From positions 160,501-224,500 of the forward strand of contig NZ_ML123052.1 of assembly GCF_003846175.1 (NCBI RefSeq): DNA of 64,000 bases, in the 5' to 3' direction. The stretch comes from Streptomyces sp. ADI95-17 (GTDB lineage: Bacteria > Actinomycetota > Actinomycetes > Streptomycetales > Streptomycetaceae). The position numbers were made by a program, and so were the translations under genes. Shown here piece by piece: positions 32,585 through 41,652 of the stretch. Positions within the stretch are counted from its first letter, which is position 1, and each line of letters opens with the position of its first letter. The notes under the pieces are model-generated. The model ran no database searches. It saw nothing but the letters and a program-made list of their open reading frames with translations, and was not told where the DNA came from.

Positions 32585-35500
32585 TGCTCAGACTCCTTGA
32601 TGACGGCCTTGACGACGACCTCGCGGCTGTCCCTGTGTACCTGTGTCACCTCGCCGAACAGCTTCAGGTCTCCACGGTCCACGCGAAGAACAGGGATGGT
32701 CAGCATGACCTGGCGAAGCAGTTCGTGCCGGTCCAGAGGAACGACCACTTCGACTGCAGGATTCGAGGAGAGCAACTGGGCATAGCTGATTTGCCAATCC
32801 GACGATGTGGCATCGAGGCGCGGCCAGGCTTCCGTGTGCACGGCGGCTGCCAGAAGCCGATCCAAGATCTGCGGGTTGTCCACCGCACGGTATGGCTGGT
32901 AGGAGTCCAGATGGTAGTTCCGTGCCTGGTCACCCCGGGGCCAGAGCATGCTGAAGGCCTGGTCCGGGCTGACCTTGCGAGGCAACTGCACTTTGCACGC
33001 GCCAACAGCGTAGGCGATGACCCTTGAGTCGACCTCAATCCTGGTTGCTTCTTCCAACTGATCCCAAGCTTTCACGAGGGCAAGGGCAGTCGCGTCGGTC
33101 AGACTGTCGGAGCCGCGCCGAAGCAGACGCATCGCGAGGGACGCAACATCACCGTGCCGGGGCGCACCGTCCAGGTCGGTCCAGGCGGACCTTATGCGGT
33201 TCAGCGCATCCTGGCTGTTCTGAGCCGAAGCCGCACCGCGCATCTCGCTCATCGCCTGAGCCAGCTCACCGTTTGGTTCGGCCTCCACCACATGACTGAG
33301 CAGACTCGTAAGCCGTGCATCGGTCTGCTCGAAGCTGTTGGGACGGAGAGCCGCGCTCACCAGGCTCCAGAAGCGGGCAGGATCACGGCCGTACGTCTCC
33401 GCCAACTTCTCCACCACGCCGAGCCCACCCTCGGACGTCTCGCTGATCCAGATCTGATCTGTTACAGAGCCAGCACCCGGCACCACGTCGAGCGTCAGGT
33501 CCTGGTCCCGGGCGTCGGGACAGGCTCGTGTCACTGCCTCCAGGATCGCAGCGGCCAAGGTGTCCAGATAGGCGCGCCGGGCGAGGCCAGCCGTGCGGTC
33601 ATGGAGTTTCTCGCCGAACAGCAGTGAACCAGCATCTTCGAGCACGGTGATGATATCGGGGTTTTGGCTGAGTGCCTGCAGATCGCTTATGACGCGGTCG
33701 GCAGGACTGCCGGCGCCCGTAGGAGAGGCAGACGGATCCTGCCTGTACAGCAGCGGAATGACCTTAAGGATGCTGCCCCGCCAGGCGCCCTGTGACAACT
33801 CCGCGTGAATCGCCTCGGGCTTCTTGCCCTCAAGTCCCTCGAGCGCGAACGCGGAGAGGTACACCAAGGACAACCACCCACGCTGGAACGAGTTGGTTGC
33901 CTCAGCGATCCGCTTGTCCTCCATGACGGTGTTCGTGAACGCCTTCGAACGCCACTCGGGAGAGTTCAAATGCTCCACTACGCCAGGCAGAGACAGATCC
34001 AGCGGCTTGACCTGAATCCGGACAGCGTCGACGGATGAGGAGAAGCCCATGGCTGCCCTCTTTCCCTCGTGGACGTAGCTGACCGCCACCTTGTGCCGCT
34101 TGCCCGGCTTGCCCTTGATCACTTCGGCCACAGCGCCATAGGTCATGCGACGCACCTCGGTGGGGTTACCTGAAGCGTGAGCGGCGAACCCGACGGAGAG
34201 CACCCGGTCTCGCCACTCGGGAACCTTGGGCACGTCCGCGGCAACCGGAGGACCCGCAGGGTTGTCCACGAACTGGGTTGCCCACAAGGGGACGCCCTGC
34301 GACGAGGTCGCGATCTCCTTGTCCGGCTGAGCAAGCTTGATCCGTCGCGGGCGAGTGACCTCGACCGCCTGTACATCCGCACGGCCGGTGTCCCAACAAC
34401 CCTGCCGCTCCGCCGCGTCGAGAAGGTTACTCAGATCGATCACGGCGTCACGGACCCCGGCGGGAACCTCCAGCCATGTGCGGTGGCGATCATCGCGGTA
34501 CCCGAACCGGCGGCTGACGCGGCCAGGCACAGCTTCACGCAGTGCGCGCCCCACCGGCAACTTTTCCTCGTCGTCGGAAGTGGAGAAGGGCAGCGCAAAG
34601 CTCACCTCCGGAAGATTCAGCGGAGCGAACAGCGAGGTCGTGACAAACTCGGGCAAAAAGGCCCGTCGGTCCGTGCCAGGATCCTTGTGTATCGGCGACG
34701 CGCCAACGTAAAGACGTCGCAAGAGCGTGGGAGCCACTGCCAACAACAAAGACCGGGGCTGCTCCCACAGCAAGACCTGAACTTCGTCGGCGCTCAGGCC
34801 CAGCGCGCCTCGCAGATGGCTAGCCAGGGAGCGCAGGAGGGTGTCGTCCCCGTCGAGGAGTTTCTCCAGATCCTCGGTGATCGCTTGCCGAGCCTGGGGC
34901 AATTGCGCATCTGCATAGTCTGGTTGGGTATTTCCTGCCAGCAACGTTCGGGCGCTGACCCACAGGCGCTGGTCATGGAGTCGGGTGCCGAGCCAATCGA
35001 CGAACGCTTGAGCGCCTTGGATCTTGATGATGTGGCGGTTGTGCACAGGCAAGGTGCGAGGTGTTACCTCGGGAGCGAAGAGGGACTCGTACCCTTGATA
35101 GGCCAGCCGGTCTCGCCCAAAGTCGGAGAGAGCAACGATCGTGAGCGGGCGCGTGCCCCTCTCACGTCCGGCCCGGCCCCGGCGCTGAAGGAAGGAAGCC
35201 GGGTCTCGAGGCGCCTTGTGCTGGACTACCAGCCCGACGTCGGGATCGTTGAACCCGACCTCGAGAGAGGCCGTCGCAACGACAAGATCGGCGTCCGCGT
35301 CGACGCCCGCATCCTGGGAGGAGGTCCGGCCGATCCTCAAAGGCCGCTCGCTCAGGTCGGAACTGAGGTTGTGCCCGATCAACTCCGGAAGGTTCCAGGA
35401 CTGGCCCACGAGGTAACGATCTTCTTCCGCAGGAAGGTCCATGGAACGTAGGGATGCCAGGACCGCGGCACCCCGCTTTCTGCGGTTCTTCCCGTACTGC

Positions 35501-37056
35501 CCTCCCTCTGCGTCTCGCAGGTCGTCATACAGGCGGTTGGTGACGTCGAGGTCGTCTGTAAAGAGGAATCCCTTGGTCCCGTGAAGTGTCGTCCCGGCAG
35601 GCCGATTCCTGTCGAGCAAGCGTCCGTGGAGCATCGCCGTTTGGATGGTGGTGGACAGCAGGCTCGTACCCGACAAGGGGTCGCCGCGCAGCGCGATGTG
35701 ATACTCGCGGCCCTCCGCCTCCATGTCCCCGCTGCGCGGCTCGATGAGGGTGACGCTTTCCGCAGGTAGCCCGACAAGTTCCGCCATAAAGCGGTCGGCC
35801 TGATGCAGGGTGGCGCTGAGCCCGACGAAGGTGACTGGGCCACGGCGTGCGTGACGCCAGCGCCGGAGCAGCAGGGCTGTTTGGGCACCTGTGGCATCGG
35901 AGTACGTATGCACCTCGTCGAGCAGGACGACGCGGGGACCATTCCCCTTCCAGCCGAGGGTCCTGCTCAACTTTGACCCCGTGCTGTTGCGGTTGAGCAT
36001 CTCCGTCGTGGTGAAGAGCAGCTTGGGCGGAGCCCCGTTGATCGACTCTCGGGTAAGAGCCATGACACCGTCAGGGATCTCCTGATGGCACACGGAACAC
36101 CGCAAGGTTTCCGAGCCGAGCGCCCTGTCCTGTTCCGACCAGAGCATGGCGCCGCCATCCCCGGCGGGGCACGTCAGATAGGGACAGACACGGGCCCCAC
36201 CCTGCACTGGCCACTCGTACATCCCCTGGGCGACGTCGCCGAGACCCGGCGGCGTACGCCCGTAGAGCACACCGATCCGCGGACTGGGCAGGCCCCGCTC
36301 CCGGAGTTTGAGTGCGTTCTTGACCGCATCGCGCAACTGGTCACGCAGTAGTTCGATGCGCGGATAGAGCGCGAGGGTATGCACACCCGTGCGCCGGTCA
36401 TTGGCCATCGCGGCGAATGCCGGAAGGTAGAACGCGAGGGTCTTTCCGCTGCCGGTGCCGGCACCGACAACGACGCCACGCGAACCCCCGTGGACCAGGG
36501 AGTTGGTGACTGCCTTGGTGGCGTCGACCTGGAAGCGCGAGAGCGAGTACGAACCGATCAGCACCCCGGCGACTTTTGAGTGATTCTCAGTCCACCCCGA
36601 TGTCACCTCCATCTCGGCGATCGCCTGGGCAGCCGAGATGTCACGCGTCGGATAGCGACGCTCAGAGACGTGCAGGCGGTAGTCGGCGACCAGCGGCCTA
36701 CCTCTTTCCCACCAGTCCGGCTGCAGTGGAGCACCGGGCCAAGGGCCGAAGATCTGCCGCAGGGAGGCAGTCAGCCGAACCCCCTCTGCGAACCTTGTCC
36801 GGTACTGATCGACTCCGCCGAAGGGGACCTGGAAAAGAAGCTGCTGGCTAAGGAGCGCCTGCCTCAACTGGTCGGCGTCAGAGAACAGCGATGCCGCGTC
36901 TTCGTCTTTGTCGATGACCGACCAGAGAGCGTCCATCACCTCTTCTTCGCTGAGCATGCCGTCTGTGACGCCCCAGGACAGGAGGGGCAACTCCCGGTCC
37001 TCCAGGGCAGTAAGCGCCTTGCCCAAAACGGCGCGGCGCAGTGTCGTGGGTGCCAC
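32581..37056 (-). CDS. dpdJ: DpdJ, large DEAD/DEAH-box helicase
   Basis: This 1491-residue SF2 helicase has Walker A VVGAGTGSGKTLAFYLP, the DEVH box VVLLDEVHTYSD, motif III VGLSATLH and motif VI LQRRGRAGRERG. A Cys cluster (CPYLTCPAGDGG and LRCSVCHQEI) between motifs I and II suggests a zinc ribbon. The long C-terminal half has no recognised domain and may bind partners. It starts at GTG 37056, 6 bases after dpdI. It is required for the restriction side in known systems. Confidence 0.85.
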   Translation of the reverse strand: MAPTTLRRAVLGKALTALEDRELPLLSWGVTDGMLSEEEVMDALWSVIDKDEDAASLFSDADQLRQALLSQQLLFQVPFGGVDQYRTRFAEGVRLTASLRQIFGPWPGAPLQPDWWERGRPLVADYRLHVSERRYPTRDISAAQAIAEMEVTSGWTENHSKVAGVLIGSYSLSRFQVDATKAVTNSLVHGGSRGVVVGAGTGSGKTLAFYLPAFAAMANDRRTGVHTLALYPRIELLRDQLRDAVKNALKLRERGLPSPRIGVLYGRTPPGLGDVAQGMYEWPVQGGARVCPYLTCPAGDGGAMLWSEQDRALGSETLRCSVCHQEIPDGVMALTRESINGAPPKLLFTTTEMLNRNSTGSKLSRTLGWKGNGPRVVLLDEVHTYSDATGAQTALLLRRWRHARRGPVTFVGLSATLHQADRFMAELVGLPAESVTLIEPRSGDMEAEGREYHIALRGDPLSGTSLLSTTIQTAMLHGRLLDRNRPAGTTLHGTKGFLFTDDLDVTNRLYDDLRDAEGGQYGKNRRKRGAAVLASLRSMDLPAEEDRYLVGQSWNLPELIGHNLSSDLSERPLRIGRTSSQDAGVDADADLVVATASLEVGFNDPDVGLVVQHKAPRDPASFLQRRGRAGRERGTRPLTIVALSDFGRDRLAYQGYESLFAPEVTPRTLPVHNRHIIKIQGAQAFVDWLGTRLHDQRLWVSARTLLAGNTQPDYADAQLPQARQAITEDLEKLLDGDDTLLRSLASHLRGALGLSADEVQVLLWEQPRSLLLAVAPTLLRRLYVGASPIHKDPGTDRRAFLPEFVTTSLFAPLNLPEVSFALPFSTSDDEEKLPVGRALREAVPGRVSRRFGYRDDRHRTWLEVPAGVRDAVIDLSNLLDAAERQGCWDTGRADVQAVEVTRPRRIKLAQPDKEIATSSQGVPLWATQFVDNPAGPPVAADVPKVPEWRDRVLSVGFAAHASGNPTEVRRMTYGAVAEVIKGKPGKRHKVAVSYVHEGKRAAMGFSSSVDAVRIQVKPLDLSLPGVVEHLNSPEWRSKAFTNTVMEDKRIAEATNSFQRGWLSLVYLSAFALEGLEGKKPEAIHAELSQGAWRGSILKVIPLLYRQDPSASPTGAGSPADRVISDLQALSQNPDIITVLEDAGSLLFGEKLHDRTAGLARRAYLDTLAAAILEAVTRACPDARDQDLTLDVVPGAGSVTDQIWISETSEGGLGVVEKLAETYGRDPARFWSLVSAALRPNSFEQTDARLTSLLSHVVEAEPNGELAQAMSEMRGAASAQNSQDALNRIRSAWTDLDGAPRHGDVASLAMRLLRRGSDSLTDATALALVKAWDQLEEATRIEVDSRVIAYAVGACKVQLPRKVSPDQAFSMLWPRGDQARNYHLDSYQPYRAVDNPQILDRLLAAAVHTEAWPRLDATSSDWQISYAQLLSSNPAVEVVVPLDRHELLRQVMLTIPVLRVDRGDLKLFGEVTQVHRDSREVVVKAVIKESEQ

Positions 37057-37062
37057 AGGTCG

Positions 37063-37746
37063 TCAGTCCGCCTTCCGAGTGACGGTAAACCAGCAGTCCT
37101 GGTCGTAGTCTCGCAGCAGCGTGATGTCCGCGTCGGTGAGCTCTCGAAGAGTGACCCCGCCTGCGTCGAGCCGGTTGATGAGCTCGAGGAGTTCTTCCGG
37201 AGCATCGTCCGGTGCGTGCTCGAGGAGCCTCAGCAGCGCGTTGCGATCGGTACAGAATGTGAGGATGCTGGCACTGTCGACCTTGGAGCGATTCGCCTTG
37301 GTCTTCATCGACTCGTAGAGCGCGGCCGCTTCCAGTCGCTCATCGGTGCCAAGAGTGACGAACCGAGCCGGAGAGACCTCTTGGATCTGTGCGGTGGCCC
37401 ATGCCTTCCAGAGCTGTCTGAGCGAAGTACTCAGCTCGCTGGTGAATGCGTCCAAGGCGCGCTTGGCATCGAGGAAAGCCCGGTCGCCGGGCAGGCCACC
37501 TCGCGACTTCGACTCGAGCTTGGCCCGTGCAGCCTCGAACCCAGACACGTCCAGAGCCTGACCGGTGCGCTCACGCAGCAAAACCGCGGTCTGCTGCTGG
37601 ACCATCGCGGCCTGCAAGGCTGCACGCACCTCATCGATACGCTGGAGCACCCGCTCCTGTTCGGCCCGCTCCTTTTGGCCTTCGGAGATGCTGCGGGCGA
37701 TGTTCTGCAGTTCCTGAGCCTTCTCCAGAACCGTAACGCTGCTCAC
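37063..37746 (-). CDS. dpdI: DpdI-like coiled-coil protein
   Basis: This 227-residue protein is mostly helical, with an N-terminal coiled coil (residues about 5-65: KAQELQNIARSISEGQKERAE, QRIDEVRAALQAAMVQQQ). No catalytic motif is visible. Its position between dpdH (4-base overlap) and dpdJ fits DpdI. It probably bridges the ATPase DpdH and the helicase DpdJ. Starts at GTG 37746. Confidence 0.7.
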   Translation of the reverse strand: MSSVTVLEKAQELQNIARSISEGQKERAEQERVLQRIDEVRAALQAAMVQQQTAVLLRERTGQALDVSGFEAARAKLESKSRGGLPGDRAFLDAKRALDAFTSELSTSLRQLWKAWATAQIQEVSPARFVTLGTDERLEAAALYESMKTKANRSKVDSASILTFCTDRNALLRLLEHAPDDAPEELLELINRLDAGGVTLRELTDADITLLRDYDQDCWFTVTRKAD

Positions 37747-40700
37747 TTGCCTGCCTCCGCGTGCGTACTAGCGTCATCTACGGCCTGCTTCCATTCCCCC
37801 AACAGACCTGCCAACTGCTCCGCAGCGTCGCTGACCGCGTTCTGGTTCTGCATCCGCGCCGCAGCCAGGGCCGTGTCCAGCAAGGAGTCGACAACCGTGA
37901 GGTAGTCGCGCATCTCCCGCAGATGTGGGGACCGAATCGGGGCCACCACAGCCAGGAGGCTTTCGGCCGACGAGTCCTGGAGGCTGTCGGTGACGCGAGA
38001 CAGGTCCTTCTCCAGTACGGACAGCGTGGTCCAGTCGGCTTCCGCGACTGCTGCAGCCCGACTGTCCAACTCACGCTCCAGGGGTCCCGTGATGCCCTCT
38101 GCCTTTGCCATCTGCAGGGCCGTGGACACTTGCTGGACGAGGCGGTCACCGGGGCCGCTCGCCCTGGGGAAGCGCTCTCGGATCTCGCCGAAGAGCGTAC
38201 GTAGTTCCTGGAGTTGACCGCGCACTACGGATTGCCACCCTGCACGCAGGGGCTGGCCGGCGCTCTTGACCCATTGCGGAAGTTCCACGGCCGACAAGTC
38301 CCAATGCGCCGCGGCCTCCTTTACGAGAGGAAGGGCACGTGTAGCGTCAACGACGTGGACCGCTCCGGTGGAACCCTGTCCGATTCCCAGCGAACTCAGC
38401 AACGACTCCACGAGACTGCTGCGATGCTGCATGTGCACATTGAGTCTCTCCATCCATGCCTCAGTGCGCGACGACACGTCCGGCCGCACCCACTCGTTCC
38501 CTACATCGAATGCTGCTGCGTACAGGGTCTCGATCGGCATACCGGGAACGACACGTCCGGCCAGCGCAGCGCCGAGCAAAGAAACACGCAACCCAGCGAT
38601 CAAGTCCTTTTCGGTGCGTTCCAGGCTCTGCGCAACGCGCTCTCGCATAGCGGGCCTGGCCGCGTCAGCGATGCTAGCGAGACGAACGATGTCCTTCCCG
38701 CGCACCCCATCTACCGCATCCGCGGACAGGCGCAGGAGGCTCTTAAAGAACTCGCCAGTCGCAGGGTTGCGCTTGAGAACGATGGGTGCGCCCGCACTCA
38801 TCGCCTCTGAACTCGCATCTTCGATTGAGACCTGGTTGGATTTGACGTTCTTCGTATACCATCCGGCCTTTTCGGTGTCGGTGAGGTTAACCGGCTTGAC
38901 CGGAGGCGTTAGCCAATCCTCCCGGTAAGGGACCGATTTCGAAATGATGGTGCGAATGATTTTTGCCTCGTCCGTGGTGAGGCGAGAACCTGTTGCGGCC
39001 CAGTCTTCCACCACTTGAAGCTTTCTCTGCAGAGCGGGCACCTCCTTTTGAGGTGGTGGCAGGGGAGTGCTCTGCTCTTTCTGCGGGGAAACTTGTTGCT
39101 TTTCGTGCAGGCCGTCAACAGCCAGGGCAGGTAGGGAAAACGCTTCGCTGATGCCCTGTCGCAGATTCACCAACTGGGGCGGTGCATCGGCCCAAAACTC
39201 CAGCGCCGCCCGCCGGCGCTTGGCGTTCAAGGGGTCGTGCGTATCGATATCTTCGCTGACGCTGTTGGGCAATGCCTGGTCGACGCCTCTGACGGACTTG
39301 TAGTTCTCCTGGAAGAAGGCGCTCGGGAACTCGCCCTTGCTGATGGCGCTGTACGCGTCGGCCAAGATCGGGATGACTCCGCTGCCCAAAACGTTGCGCG
39401 GTACGAAGGCGTACGGGTTCTCCTGCGGAGCCAGGCTGTGAACGACACGCGTCAGAGACGGACGATTGAACGGGTAGAGGCCGAACCCGTCCGCGGAAAC
39501 ACCGAAAGAATCATGACAAAGGCTCTTTACAATGCAATCGTCGCACTTGTTCGGAATCGAACCGCTACCCGCACTCTCCAGCGCACCACGCCCAACTCGA
39601 GCGGCGTTGAGGTACCTCGCGACGAACGTGGCGATGTCCTCTGTCCCTGTCTGGCCTTCTCCCAGGACGATGTCCAGGTTGTAGACGAATCCTCCGGTGG
39701 AGGTAGCGATCCTGGAGGCTGCCGTTTCCGGAAGGTCGTGGAAGTAACCACTGGTGATCGCCATGAGGGTCCGCATGGGCGCGAGCACCGCATGCCCTTC
39801 CCGCTCCGACGTCTCGGTGATCGCGTCGAGCAGGTCACCCTGGACACCTTGGATCAGAGCGAAGTCCTCCACCAGGAGGATGATCTCCTTGCCCTGGCGG
39901 GCGTAGATCTTGCGCACCTTCTGCATCCCACCAAGAAGACGACCGCCTCCCAGCGCCGACAGTTCTTGAACGGCCTTGTCCCATTGCTCATTGAGCAACT
40001 CCACGGCCAGCACCTGCAACTCATCCCTGGACATGAGGACGCCGAAGATCTGCCGAGTAGGGGCTGCCATGTCGCCGGCGATGGCATCCGGGCTCAAGGG
40101 GAGGTCTTCCAGAGAGAAGCGAGGACGACGCTCCTCGCCGGACTCTCGATCGCTCAAGAAGTGCTGGGCGAATTGGGGAATGAACTTGCCGGACTCAAGC
40201 ATCTGCGCCTGCAGGAGTGGATCTTGCAGAAGCAGCGAGATGCCTTGGGGTCCGACGAGTTGACGCTTCTTCCCGGAGACCGATTCCTTACCGAGGTCCG
40301 CCAGAGCGACGCTCAACTGGGTGATGAGGCGGCGCGCCAGCGAGGCAGCGGTGAAGGTCCCGGTGACGTGCCGGATGTCCTTGCGGATCTGCTCGATCTC
40401 TTCGTCCTCGACACCGTCGAGGAGGGAGTCGATCACATGTCGCAAACTCGTCTTAGACTTTTCGAGGTAGATGATCTTTCGGTCTTCGGAGGGCTCGATG
40501 TTCTCCCTGACCCAGCGGACCAGATGGGACTTGCCAGAGCCTGACTCACCGACCACCGGCAGGAGCAGCGTCCTGGTGTTCGTCCGTCGGTTCAGGAAAT
40601 CGTCGAGGACGTTCTCCTCCGTGATGCTCTCGCCTGTGCTGTTGAACGACCGGCCAGTAATCCGGGAACGCTGGATGCTCAACGGGGTGTGCGTAGAGAG

Positions 40701-40793
40701 AAAGACGGCAGGCGAGGCGACGACCGCCTCCGTCTGAATCGTGGAGATGACGTTTTCCACGTCCCAGCAGACGTATCCCTTGAAGTCAGACAT
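37743..40793 (-). CDS. dpdH: DpdH-like ATPase
   Basis: This 1016-residue P-loop ATPase has Walker A LLPVVGESGSGKSHLVRW and a Walker-B-like EIILLVEDFALIQG. A Cys cluster CDDCIVKSLC lies in the middle, and a long helical C-terminal half (QELRTLFGEIRERFP) follows. This is the layout of large AAA+/SMC-like partners in defence systems. It overlaps dpdG at its start by 8 bases and dpdI at its end. In the Dpd system it probably powers DNA surveillance together with the helicases. Confidence 0.8.
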   Translation of the reverse strand: MSDFKGYVCWDVENVISTIQTEAVVASPAVFLSTHTPLSIQRSRITGRSFNSTGESITEENVLDDFLNRRTNTRTLLLPVVGESGSGKSHLVRWVRENIEPSEDRKIIYLEKSKTSLRHVIDSLLDGVEDEEIEQIRKDIRHVTGTFTAASLARRLITQLSVALADLGKESVSGKKRQLVGPQGISLLLQDPLLQAQMLESGKFIPQFAQHFLSDRESGEERRPRFSLEDLPLSPDAIAGDMAAPTRQIFGVLMSRDELQVLAVELLNEQWDKAVQELSALGGGRLLGGMQKVRKIYARQGKEIILLVEDFALIQGVQGDLLDAITETSEREGHAVLAPMRTLMAITSGYFHDLPETAASRIATSTGGFVYNLDIVLGEGQTGTEDIATFVARYLNAARVGRGALESAGSGSIPNKCDDCIVKSLCHDSFGVSADGFGLYPFNRPSLTRVVHSLAPQENPYAFVPRNVLGSGVIPILADAYSAISKGEFPSAFFQENYKSVRGVDQALPNSVSEDIDTHDPLNAKRRRAALEFWADAPPQLVNLRQGISEAFSLPALAVDGLHEKQQVSPQKEQSTPLPPPQKEVPALQRKLQVVEDWAATGSRLTTDEAKIIRTIISKSVPYREDWLTPPVKPVNLTDTEKAGWYTKNVKSNQVSIEDASSEAMSAGAPIVLKRNPATGEFFKSLLRLSADAVDGVRGKDIVRLASIADAARPAMRERVAQSLERTEKDLIAGLRVSLLGAALAGRVVPGMPIETLYAAAFDVGNEWVRPDVSSRTEAWMERLNVHMQHRSSLVESLLSSLGIGQGSTGAVHVVDATRALPLVKEAAAHWDLSAVELPQWVKSAGQPLRAGWQSVVRGQLQELRTLFGEIRERFPRASGPGDRLVQQVSTALQMAKAEGITGPLERELDSRAAAVAEADWTTLSVLEKDLSRVTDSLQDSSAESLLAVVAPIRSPHLREMRDYLTVVDSLLDTALAAARMQNQNAVSDAAEQLAGLLGEWKQAVDDASTHAEAGK

Positions 40794-41652
40794 TGGTGGC
40801 CTCCTGCCGGGTGATGGAGGAACAAAGACGCATGGACAGACGCTCGGGGTCCTGCAACTTGATCGGCTGCTTGGCGTCCGAATCGCTGCTCATGACGAGC
40901 CACTTCTCGTGTTCGCCTCGCATCAGGGCGAAGGAGAGTGCCGTGTCGACCGTCCGGTCGTCGGGCAGTCCATAGCCCGAATTCTCTGAGATGCTTCCAC
41001 CAGGAAGGACAGGAAGGTGTTCACGCAGCAGGCGCAAGACTTCTAGAGCATCCGCAGGAGTGTCTGCCGGCAGGTGCTCTTCCAGCACCTGCCGCACGGC
41101 GCAAGTACAGTCCGGAACATAGCGTTGGGCGATGTGCGGAGCCGAGGCGCCCAACCCAAGAGTTCCCGCCCACGCCACGAACGGTGACCATCGTGAACCG
41201 TTCACGAAGACCAACTCTCCATCGGGTGCATTCTTTTGGTGCCGGCTGTCCACGAGGGCCCAACTGAAGGACTCCGAGAACGGATCCCGGCTCAGGCTCC
41301 ACACCAGAGCCCGCCGCAGGTCATCGGCGATCTCGGCCGGTTGGTGCCCATGAAGGCCCAGCACAGCGGCGCGCAGTGCGCGCTGGAAGGCGGCATAGTC
41401 GTCCGAACGCAGGTCTGCAAGGGCACCCGACAAGATCCAGGCCTCGCCGTCGCCGCTTTCCTCCGCGAGCCCCAGTGACCGCAGCGTGTTGAGTGCGTAA
41501 TGGACCGTGGTGGTCTTCTTCGCGTCGAGATTGTGCGGCTCGAGGAAGGTGCGCAGCGTCTCAGACGCCACGGGCCCGGACTGCGAGGCCAGGAAGCGTA
41601 CGACAGCCCAGATCTCGCCGGGATACGGCACGGGCGTGTTGAGCAATGCCAT
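40786..41652 (-). CDS. dpdG: DpdG-like protein with N-terminal winged helix
   Basis: This 288-residue protein has an N-terminal winged-helix-like domain (PGEIWAVVRFLASQSGPV, then TVHYALNTLRSLGLAEESG) and an uncharacterised C-terminal part containing LRLLREHLPVLPGG and the tail LQDPERLSMRLCSSITRQE. The start overlaps the dpdF stop, and the end overlaps the dpdH start. It is a DNA-recognition or adaptor candidate. The name rests on gene order. Confidence 0.7.
   Translation of the reverse strand: MALLNTPVPYPGEIWAVVRFLASQSGPVASETLRTFLEPHNLDAKKTTTVHYALNTLRSLGLAEESGDGEAWILSGALADLRSDDYAAFQRALRAAVLGLHGHQPAEIADDLRRALVWSLSRDPFSESFSWALVDSRHQKNAPDGELVFVNGSRWSPFVAWAGTLGLGASAPHIAQRYVPDCTCAVRQVLEEHLPADTPADALEVLRLLREHLPVLPGGSISENSGYGLPDDRTVDTALSFALMRGEHEKWLVMSSDSDAKQPIKLQDPERLSMRLCSSITRQEATNV

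Noticed and set aside
36580..37905. 441-residue plus-strand frame across the dpdI-dpdJ boundary
   Set aside because: It is antisense to two coupled genes of the Dpd operon and has shadow-like composition.
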